Below the pieces are notes generated by a model. It was not told the origin of the DNA and did no database searches. It saw only the letters and a list, made by a program, of their open reading frames with translations. 64,000 bases of DNA from Apostichopus parvimensis (lineage: Eukaryota > Echinodermata > Holothuroidea > Aspidochirotida > Stichopodidae), in the NCBI GenBank assembly GCA_000934455.1, contig KN887597.1, positions 24,357-88,356 on the forward strand, read 5' to 3'. A program made the position numbers and the translations under genes. Every line of letters starts with the position of its first letter. The first letter of the stretch is position 1. Of this stretch, positions 44,551-56,000 are shown piece after piece.

Positions 44551-46283
44551 GTAAAGACTTCCTTTTCTGTTTGGTCAACACAAGATTTGTGAATACAGTG
44601 CTTATGTTTATATGTAGTACAAATCTGTCAAACAAACATTAAAGTTGGTTTCGGGATTTTGAATGTTTTTCTAACCATTTTGCACATGTAGCAAATATTT
44701 GTGTCGGTGTAGAAATCAAAAAACCCCAAAACAGCCAAACAAACACAAAATGAGCAAAACTGAAGAAAAAATTACACTTGAATTATTCTTTATTCCTTAC
44801 ATTCAATAAAACAACACAAATGAGAACCAAAGCAGTAAGTAAGCTTTACAGATTACACAATCTTCTACATATATACCACAAATCACTCCAGGTGGATGTG
44901 CTCCCTATACATATGCAATTATTCACATTCAAAGCAATGGCGGTTCCCATGGAAACATGACGAATTAAACTGATTGCCAATATATATAATATATATATAT
45001 ATATATATACCTCTTCTTCATGCTATTCAATTTATTTCATGTTTATAATCATCGGAAGGTGGAAAAGGTATCGGTTTTTCTTTTCATCACTAAAACAAAC
45101 TTTTTGGTTCTCCTCATTCTTGTTTTGATGAGAGCAGAAGAAGAGTGATGATGGCTCTCCAATATCTTGTTTTACTAAATTGCATATTTGGTTTTAAAGC
45201 CTCTTCCTCAAAGTTGGTGAGAAGCACCAAACACAATCATCAATAACATTGGACACATCATCAATAACATACTGTATATCATCAATAACATTGGACTATA
45301 TGTAAAGAATGTGAACGATTCAAAGTGCATAGATGTAATCATTACTTGGTTGTTGCTACAGACCTGCTCACCACTCAGCCATTGAGAACTTTAACATGAA
45401 TGCTAGAACCTCACACATATTCTCTTTGATCTTCAAAAAACAAGGATTGCCAACAAAGGAATTCACCGTCAATTAACTTTTGTGTGCAACTATTACACCC
45501 AAGGAGCAACCCCGCATTTCAAATCAACCCAATTTTCACTGATGTTATTTCTGACCCTGTCTAGTGAGCAAACATCCACTGATATAAACTGTATGTACAA
45601 ATAAAAATCTTGTTTTGCTGCTACCATCATGAAAGAACCATCCAACAAGATAAGAATGACGACATACTATGATGAGTAAAGTAATCTATGGAAAATCCTG
45701 AAAACTATGTCAGACATGGTATGTTTTTTCCAAGTTCACATCCACCTGTTAGCAACTCCTTATTTTTAATAACGACTATGCAAACATCGTCACTTGACCC
45801 AAGGTACGACAGTTTGATTAATTCATCTCAGAAATGCCTTTCATTGCACACTAACATGCTTGAGTAAGTCCGTTTTCCTATCTTAACAATGACTGCTGGT
45901 TTTAAGCCACCTGACCTCTGTGATTATCAAACTAGAACAGATACCAGTTTTGACCTTGAACTTTGACCTTGAACAAAGGCACAGCACAAGATTTGTCCTT
46001 ACTTGAGATTTACTTATAGTCCCCCCTCCTCACTATACACATCCTAACACTGACTCTGATATGTATTTACACAAGATGTTACGGGTGGCTCACTATAAGC
46101 ATTCTTCCGGACATTAGCAACTTCTGATGTAAAGGTCAATTGATAATCATCTTACAAGTTAAGAATATTGGCCTCTCTTATTCTACAAATCTAACTAAAA
46201 TGTGCATTTTGAAAATTGTACATCTATTCTACACCACATCATGACAACTTGCTAATGAATAGTTAAATAATATTTAATAACCC

Positions 46284-46289
46284 TTTATT
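46284..46289 (-). terminator. possible AHSA1 polyadenylation signal
   Basis: TTTATT on the + strand (AATAAA on the minus strand), about 570 bp after the AHSA1 stop. It is one of several possible signals. Confidence 0.3.
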
Positions 46290-46857
46290 TATATTTCACA
46301 TAATGCAATGGGAGGATAGGGTGATTTACAAGGTATACAACTGGCAGATGTACTATGTTCAGCTGTTGATAAATAATACTGTGGTCTGAGCTCGTGATAA
46401 CTCTTACTGCATCCCAACCATGTTAAAAGCTACTGCAGGGTTATTATCATTGCAGCGTCCCACACTGACGTGATACAAGTAATATGCAATGGTTGTGGTG
46501 TGGAGATAGGTAAAGATAAGGTGCTGACAACGGCTAATGAACATTGCATTGACATCTCTTCTAAATGGCTATTTGCTTTCCATTTTGTCTTCTTTTGTTT
46601 TTGTTCTTGCAATCAAATACTGAACAGTTATTGAGATGCATTAAGCAAATGAAAGGCTGGTAAAATGTTTCTCATCACCAACATTATCATTCATAGCTCA
46701 TTGATAATTCCCTAATGAATGAAGAAGCATTAAACATCTAAAACATCTCAAATGTTTTCAAAGCAAAATTCTCCTTTCCACCATGACAACCACATAACTT
46801 TTCCACTGTTTCTATCATTTCCATTCATTGAAGTTGTTACTAATGGTGTTGCCTTCG

Positions 46858-47030
46858 TCAAAACAGACTTGCACCAAGTCCAAAGGTGCTCTTAATGCTT
46901 CTCCAGAAGTGATTCTTCCATCCTTGGGACGTTCGTTCAAAGTCACTGGCAGGCACCTCGGTCTGTCGTAGCTTTAATAAGGTGTGGTCTGGCTTCTGTT
47001 CGAATTCTAAGGTTACAGTGGAGTAGTGCT
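46858..47030 (-). CDS. AHSA1: AHSA1 exon 10, C-terminus
   Basis: The exon is 173 bp, phase 1 in, and ends in TGA. It reads HYSTVTLEFEQKPDHTLLKL, RQTEVPASDFERTSQGWKNH and FWRSIKSTFGLGASLF. Human has TITLTF, ERTRQGW and IKQTFGYGARLF at the same spacing. The in-frame ATG upstream is within the intron and is not a start. Confidence 0.95.
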
Positions 47031-50000
47031 CTGTAGAGGAGGTCAAACGTTACAAAGATTAAATATGAGTAAACAGAGAAAAGTTAGACAATTCTTCCTG
47101 AACATGAAACAGTCCTGAAAATATTCCAACAAAAGATAAATACAACCACAAATCAACTATAGACTAATGTTCATTAATTCTTGATAAAACATAGAAATTT
47201 CATTAATTATGAACTCTGTATTCTTGTTACTCAAGTATATACGAAAATGCCTCACCGTCTGGCCAGGATTTGAACCTCCACCTTTGAACAATTTGCTTCT
47301 TTCGCTCCTGCGAGATGAAATAAAATAAAAAATTGTTAAGGCCTGAAATTTTGGATGAAATGTTGATCAAAATTTATTAGAACAAATATGTATACAATTA
47401 TAGAAACCCATTGGGTTAAAGGTATGCAGAAAGAGATTCTTGAGTCATACTTTTAAATGTGCAAGAACCAAATACTGACTTTCTGTTTGTCTTATGTGAA
47501 TGAATAAACCGAATGTGATCGTTGCAGTGAGTTGAAGTCAACCTTACATACTGTATAAACCATAGTCGTTTAGCTTTCTTGACCTGATACGTAATAGTTG
47601 TAGCGTTCAATATATTACAAGAAACTTCCAGGAGCAAAAGTTGTCTGATAACAGACAGCCTTATAACAACTTTTTTGAGCTAGAGATATTTTTGTCTTTT
47701 CATATACTACACAAATCATTTATCCAAAGAGGAAGATAATATTATTGATTAACAAATTTGAAGTTTTGATGCATTTCTCAACACTGCCTATACTACAGTA
47801 TTAGCCAGACGAGCCTTCCAAATTTTTCAGAATACTGACTCAGTGTGAAGACGAAGTTAGACCCTACCATGCACATGTATAGAAGATATAACCAACCCTA
47901 GCCTAATTTTAATTTGAAGAAACAGGGTGAATCTGCTTCCTTCAATCACTGCTGAGAACAAGTACCAAGTCACCATTTAGAGCTTTTAAAAGGAGAACAG
48001 CTTTTAAACAGGGAGTTTTTTAAACATTGAGAACAGGGAGTTTTTAAAAGAGTAAATACCAAAACTTAGTAATTTGAGTAGTGGGAAGTAAGATACAATA
48101 TGAAAAACAATCATAGCCTTCAAAAAAAAGAACTCACTCCAGGTCCAAAAAGAAACTAGAGCACCAATGGTGCAGAGCTCATACCTTTTCGAGCTCAAAA
48201 ATGTAGGGCCCACAAAACTTTATGGCCCACCAAATTTCAGGCCATTTTTCAGATTCCACCAATTTTGGGCACATGAGGCCAAACATTTTAGGTTCAAAGA
48301 CAAATTTATACCCCTAGCTCAAAACGGCGATAACCCCCCCCCCCCCGCCTCCGTTAGCAGAATCCTGGCCACACCACTGGCTATAATTCCTATTTTCCCC
48401 CTTTAAATCCTATTTTACCCACTCTCTCAAACAATACCACTGACCTACCCTATTAAACTTTCTCCCCTCTACCTGAGCAGACATAACTTCACAAGCAAGC
48501 CTTCCCAAAATTTTGGCTGGCTGCCTACATACTGTACCTCAGGCTCAAAGACTTCTAAGAATCGGCAAGTGCTGATTGGCTATAGGGCTCTCATGCTTAC
48601 AGTTCAACAGTTAATAACAACTCCCAATCCTGCTTTAATTCCACTAACAGCCTCTGCAGAGCTTAACCACAAATGTAAACAAACACTGCAGAGACTGGGA
48701 GACAAATTAAAGGAGCTTTGGCAAAAAGGTGAAGGCTCAGATTTTTTTAAACAATGGGGATTAATTGTAATTAATTAACTTTTGACCAAAAATTATTAGG
48801 CATCACCTTATTCATACACAATCCAACAATCATCAGTTCAACTTTGAATGTGATCAATCAAAATCTCGAAGAGATAGAGATATTTGAAAATATTACAAAG
48901 AATGACCCCCGATGACCCCCTAAATGACATTTGACCTCAATTTTCCGAACACCCCTCGTAACCCTTATCCCGAGGAACGTTGTGACCAAGTTTCATTATA
49001 ACTGGCCATACACTGTACGAACGGAAGCAATTTGAAAATATAGGGCCGCGGCCCGGGCCACAAAAGACCCCTAGTTGATCTTTGATCTCAAATTCATGAA
49101 CACCCTGAAGGTAAAACTACCATAGTACTATCGTGACAAACCCTCAACATTGTACCATGGAATCTGTAGGAGAAGAAGCATTTTGCGTATTTCCACAAAA
49201 TGGCCCATTACGGCCCACAAGTGACCTTTGACCCCAAATTTCAGACCATCTCTGATGGCCCTATACCCAATGGTCCTTGTGTCCAAGTTTCATGAAATTC
49301 CATTAAACACTGTGCGAGTGGGAGCGGTTTTACCAATTGTTGACAGATAGAGTGATAGAGTGATAGAGTGATAGAATGATAGAGTGATAGAGTGATAGAG
49401 TGATAGACGCCGCACTGTAACAATAGCTCACACCAGCATGCTGGTATGAGCTAAAAAGCAGAATGATGATGAACCATTGTCACCCCTTTAACATTTTTTT
49501 AACTACTACTTTTCACATTTGCAGTTTATTATCTAGGGAATAGGATGACAGTCACTGATCAGCTAAGTCTTGATCCCAAACATTATAGATGGCTCTATTT
49601 GTATTGGTTTGTATCTCTATCTGTATGTACTTACCAACTTAACATAAGTGCCAGATACGTTCCCGTCAAAAAGTACGAATTTACCACCCGGTTCTAACTC
49701 CATTGTGACATCCCCTCTGGTAAAGGCTCTAACCCTCTGTAAAATAGACCAAATAAGAAGAAACTATTCCAATTATGCAGTAGGATATGTCTTGATATAA
49801 CATCCAAAAAACACTGCTGCAGAGGTTCATATGAAATGAGATTGAATGGTCACTTTTTATTGAACATCCAAGTTTCATTTCTACCTGAGCAAGTAAAACA
49901 TCTTGTTATTTTAGACCTAGACTGTGGGGCCAACATCATCCTTTGCAAGATTTAGCCTTGCAAAGAGCATTTTAAGACAATTCATATAATTTTAAACTAG

Positions 50001-53000
50001 AACAGCTTTCAGAATAAGAATAGGAATAGAAACAGTAACTTGTACTGAATTTTTTCTTTTTTATTAAATCATGGCATTTCGATACTAACATTTTTCTCAT
50101 GACCGCCTCATAACAAATGGAACATATGAGACTTTTGTCGGCTAAAAATCCAATTGTGACAACATATTTAAAACAAGTGTCAAGAGCTCGTCGTGGCAGA
50201 TTTCATACTTTAGAATCTTGTCTTGAACATCAAACAAAAACAGTAATAAAAACAAAAAAAACATACTTGAATCAAGAATATTTACAAATATAATAACAAA
50301 ACTTAACGAAGCGATCATATTCAAATCTTATGAATCCATGCTTCCGACAATAATAAACATGTATTATTATTACTTTTTTTCCACAAAACTTCAGCTTTAC
50401 CTGAGGATCTGTGAAAACTTCATACAGATCTTCAGCTGAGCATTTAAACTCTTCTTGAAGAGTCAAGACTTTAGTATCAATTTTCACACCGATTCCCATG
50501 TCGGATATTTTCTTCACATTTGCACTGTTTGTGTTGATAACCATCTGTAAACAAAAGGGAAACAAGATAGACGTCATCAGAGATAAGGACAAAGAGAGAC
50601 AATTTGGCTGCATTTTCAAATGAAAACCATCATGGGGCATTCACTGTTTCTTGTAAGTTTGGAGAAGGAAAAGTATGAAGGAGGATAAAAGCAAACTTAA
50701 GATGGAGAAATTACTTTGAAATCACAAAATTCACCTGAAATAACCGCATGAATAAGTATCAATAGGTCATTTCTATGGCAGACCATTGTTCAGTTCGTTA
50801 AAAGAGTACTTCAGAGGTTTTTCATACTAACCATAGATAACCCAAAACATCTAAAACAATACTTCACCAAAGCATATATTTACCTCATTTACAGGTTGAG
50901 TGGAATGACATTTGTAGTCCACCATAGGGTTGGATATGCACACAAAGTGAATCTGTGTTGTCATAGCCTTTTCCATACAGTTTAAAATTTTGGGGTGGTC
51001 GAGGTTATATTCATGTGTCATATCTTTCTGTAATTCATATGAGTACATGCTTTGGTGAAGTATTGTTTGGCAGTTTTGGGTTAAATTGCATTTAAATATG
51101 AAACACCTCAGAACTATTCTTTTAAGTGATTCAAGCTTTAACCACATGCTTGTATTCAGCTGACCCTTTCCGGCATTTTTGCCATGCCTATCAAGCAGTA
51201 CCCAAAATAGTGAGCAGTCAACTGCAGTTTCATACAGCATCATTACAAATGTACATAATTACCATATAATACCAAAGATTTTTAAAGCTAGATTTGAAAA
51301 CATTTGTCTACCTGACCAGTGTCCCTTTAACTAATAATAATTACTTTCAATGTTTCAACTTTTTCTCTCAGTCAGCCCTAATAAACAGAATAACCAGAAT
51401 ATCAATCAGAATTGAAGATTACCAAACCGATGCAGAAAGTCGCTTTAAGAGTTAACAACTGTAATTTCATACCATAATGTAATTTCACAAAATGATATGC
51501 AGGAATTAGACAAAAAGCTGTCTGTTATCAAAACCAAACATGATGGTTCTTATTTAAGTGATGATTATTAAAACAAAATCGAAACAAAAATTAAATAATT
51601 AAACAAAAAGTAACATCTCACCTTGTCTTTAACCGTCTTTGCAACCTGATGACTGGGACTGTTTTCAGAGCTCTTACTTGAAGGTAAAATCATTCCTCTG
51701 GAAAACTCTACAAAATTTGTGATGAAAACAGAAAATGGAAGCTGAAATTGCAAACTGCTGGTATTAGATCCCACAAACAGAATATAACTTGTAATTTATA
51801 AAGTTGTAATTAATCACTACCTTCATGGCAAACTCAACTGTAATAAGATTGTAAACTGACTTCCATCGGTACTTTGAATATCCAAGACTAACATGGTTGT
51901 AACTCATGTATTGAAAGTGCTACATTAAGCATGAAGGTTACATTATGATACATTATTTACTCAAATTCACTCTTTCTATAGTTTTCTTTTTCTCTTCTGT
52001 TACAAAAAAAAGGATATGGACAATGGTACTAACATACATGCAAACATGCAATTTAAAAAAATAACATATGGCCTTCAATTTAAAAAATCATAACATATTT
52101 CTAGGCATGCAGACACTGAAATTTCTACAGGTTGAATGTGTACACGCAAACCAGTATAGAGCAAGAAATGCCAAAACCCAACAGAAAATCTGATGAAACT
52201 TAAACTAAAATCAGAAACGAACTAAATGTGATCCTTGTACTGACCCACTTTTAAACTGTCGATGTAGTCGCCCAATTTCTCTTTGATTAATTTGATGCCA
52301 TCTTTCCTCATCATGTCCTTTAATTTATTTGCCTCTTCAGTGTTGGTCTTTACAGTTATGGTAACCTGTTGGCAAAACAAACAAGCTTAAAAACATCTTC
52401 ACTGGGTCATTCAACCTCTAATACTCCTTCAATAATGATCCATCTTTACATAACATAATGCATTTAAGAAATGCAATCTCTTATTTTCGTAAAGACTTCA
52501 TCAATCGTATAAATTATTTTCATGTTATGTTCCTTTATAATTTATGCAACGAAAGAATGTTGAAATTATAATTTATGCAACGAAAGAATGTTGAAATAAA
52601 ATTTGGAAAAAAAAAAATAATAATAATAATGATCCATCACTGATCTCGCTTGGAAGTGGGTATACACACTATATGCCCAAATCATATATGGGTTTGCAAA
52701 CCAGGCACCATTGCTTATAATTAAAACACATGTAGCAAAATGCTAAACAGTATGTGGTACGAAAACTACATTATCACAGACAATTTATTGTATAAACCTT
52801 AAAGCAGAAATCAGACTTGGACACAAAACTTTGACAGGATTTTTATGTGTTTCTGTAACGATTGTCAGACATTCTCAATTAAACATCATTAATGTATTTT
52901 CTGACCTTTCTTCACCGGCAAGGGAAAAACTAGCAAGAGATTACGGTAGTACTAAATGTCAGCTTCAATCCTTAACGAACCTTTAACAATTAAACAACAG

Positions 53001-56000
53001 GTACAGTGACTTGTTGTCTTCAATAAGTAAACCAGACTGAAATTACAGGTCACTTGAAAGAAAATCACTCTCTAAAAATTTGATATTTCTTCAACTTTCC
53101 CTGATCTTTCTTCCTCCCCCTCCCCCATCCCTCCCCACTGAAATCATATATTTCTAGATCATTTTTTTGACCATCAGTTTACAAAGCTACTCACACAGAC
53201 AGCATTATTTACTTTTCGTTGGTTCCTTCATATTGCTGATTAAACAATTGTACAGTTTTCAACCTGATCAAAATATTGAATCTTAAAAGTTGACAGTTGT
53301 AGCAATATTTGAAGACTAAACCTCCACTTTGACTTACATCTACGTCTTCAGCATCATTCTCATCACTCAGGTTCGGGATTTCTGCTTTACCAGACAGTTT
53401 TGTGTCGCATCCACTCAAGTTACCTGCAAAAGAATTACACACATACATTAAACCAGCAGGTCACATTTACAGCAACAAAATAGCTGAATGCTCATTCCTG
53501 GCATTAATGATAAAACAGAAGGTTATGGTGTTGGAGAAGCTGGTTCATTTTTTTTCAAAACATAGATTAACACTTAGCCTAGATCTATATTCATTCATAC
53601 TGTATTTATACCCAGCCTTGTTTAGTTTACATATCAGAACCACTGCTGAAGTTTGGTCCATGAACTGTTATGAATGGTTACTGTATCAGTACATTTTATA
53701 GCAAGCAGAACCCAGAAGGTAAAGGAAGAACAATGATATGATAAACCTGTAAAATTAACACGGGCAAATTTCACATACTGTCCATCTGATTCCGGACTTG
53801 AAATTGTTTAATTGCAAACTTGTAATATTCAATTAATTCAATTAATTCCTTTATCAAACGAGTGGTGCAGTACAAAATAACATATACTACAGTATTAGAC
53901 AATCCAGAATATGGACTGTGAGTGACTCTTGGCATACATGAATGTTCAACATTTAGGAAACTAGAAGACATAACATCATCATAAGAACAAAATTAATCTT
54001 TCTGAAAACATCTAAGTGATTGAATTACCCAGTAGCTACAAACACCAACATGAAGTGCTATGAAAAGGGTGTTTGCCATTTCCTACCTTGCCACTCTAAG
54101 GTAAGCACCCATTCATAGAAAAATATTAGTTTTCCCTTTCTATTGCTGGCTGATGCCTCTCCTTCTAACTTGCTGACTTCTGTAACTTCACATTCTCCTG
54201 TCAAAAACAAGAAGTAAAAAAAGGAGTTGCCATGACTACAAAATGGACAGACTGATACATAATACCAGATACAAAAAGTCGTTTTATGTTGTCTGTCGGT
54301 GTTAATGTATCTTACTGTTTGATTCATCCATTCACTTACATTTTGAATGCTGACAAAAGTTGTTTTAAGTTAAGAGAAGGGTCCCCAAAGCACAAGTTGG
54401 TTATTAATACAAATTTTACTCATTATCAGATTAATTTCTCTAAACTATTGTAAATGTATGCACTCCATTACCAAAATGACTATCTGCATTTCAGGTACTT
54501 TGATAAAAAATACTGACTAAACTGGGTCTTTTCCTGTGAATTATTTTCATTATTCTTCCTTATCATAGTGTCACTTCATTCCTGGGAAATACTGCAATAG
54601 ATTTGTTTGTAAAATGTTTGTTGGACTGACTTCATGAAATTATAAATTACTGAGTCAATTTTACAACTTACTGTGCTATGCTAGATCTTACTTTGACCAA
54701 CACTAAAGTTACTAAGTGCTGTTTGTCCAAGTTGCATAGTGCTTACCTTCACTGGTGACAACTTTGAGGTCTAAAAGAAGATCCTTTAACTTAGTTTTGG
54801 ACCAAGCAGAAGCATCTTTCTCTGTCCTGTAAAATGAAGAGGAAACTGATACAATGAAATTCATCACTATAACAAATATTAATGACACTAGTCCCTGTCA
54901 CATATTCTGTTTTAATGTTCTGTTTGTTAACTCTTGCCATCACAAACATACAGTTGTTACAGAAATAAAAAATGGTGTCAAGTGCAAATACTATCACAAT
55001 TTGATCGTGGAACTACTTAATATTACCAAAATTATATTGTTTCATCACTTCATGATCTGTCATGAGCAAAATGGAAAGTTTAATCCCACAAAACAAGCTC
55101 ACAAACTTTCAAATGGAAAGAGTAAAAAATGAAGTCACTGAAAAAAAAACTCCAGAACGTGACACATAGTAATGTGTGTCAGCTAAAGTTGGGAGAACTT
55201 TGTGACTTCGAATAAGCAGGAACCCTTGCTTGACAATTATTTGGGGCATGTTTTAAGTGACTATCATGCATTTTGCGAAATTATTACTCAGATCTTAGTA
55301 AAATGGCTTTACCCATCACGGGTTGGGCCTTATTCTCTGACCCTAGGCTGATTAGGTTTTGAAAAGTTGTTCATTATAAAATGTGTTTGGATTTAATGCG
55401 TGTGAAACTTGCTTTGGAAAAAATTGAGTGATTTTAGTGGTGAAATACCAAACATTCAGTGTACAATATTCAAGTAAAAACTTTACAGATCTCAACATGT
55501 TTTTGTTTTAAACAGAACAAGCTCTGTGGTATAACACTGTATGCTCAGTGCAAAGGTAAGAGCTCATGTGTCTGTGCTCCTACTGGCCTACAGGTACGTT
55601 TCATTACATTATATCACATTACATTATGAGATTGCAGCACTTGATTGCTACAATGTACAGTAGGGGAAATGCGTGAACATGCTTGTTATTAAAACATGCC
55701 TGTACCTGTTGATTTGTCTATAAACAAAACTTTAATTTGCTCATTCTTTACCAAAGGGTTTCTTTTCTTTACCATTCTTTACCAAAGGGTTTCCTATGGA
55801 AAATAAGTACCTCATCATAATAATGTGATCGCAGGGAACCTGTCAAAACTGAAAATGATGATTTACAGTAGATCGTCACCATAGGCAGTGCTTTGTGAAT
55901 CTAATACTGTATATAATCGGACTCTAACATTTTGACCAAAATGTTGATAAATTCAGATCATAGAGCTTGTTATATTGTTTGATTGTGATTATAAATTTGG

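Larger units (their letters stand above)
41847..46857. other. interval between convergent nesprin and AHSA1 genes
   Basis: It holds the 3' UTRs of both genes and AT-rich sequence. It also has a TTAA-flanked insert with 60-bp flanking repeats (44079-44550) and an AT microsatellite near 44976-45010. No ORF here shows coding features. Confidence 0.65.

Noticed and set aside
50851-51243. 130-codon minus-strand ORF
   Set aside because: It lies in the AHSA1 intron 50545-51621, and including it would break exon phase and the match to human Aha1.
53402-53701. 99-codon plus-strand ORF
   Set aside because: It overlaps AHSA1 exon 4 on the opposite strand and intron sequence. It has no homology that I recognise.
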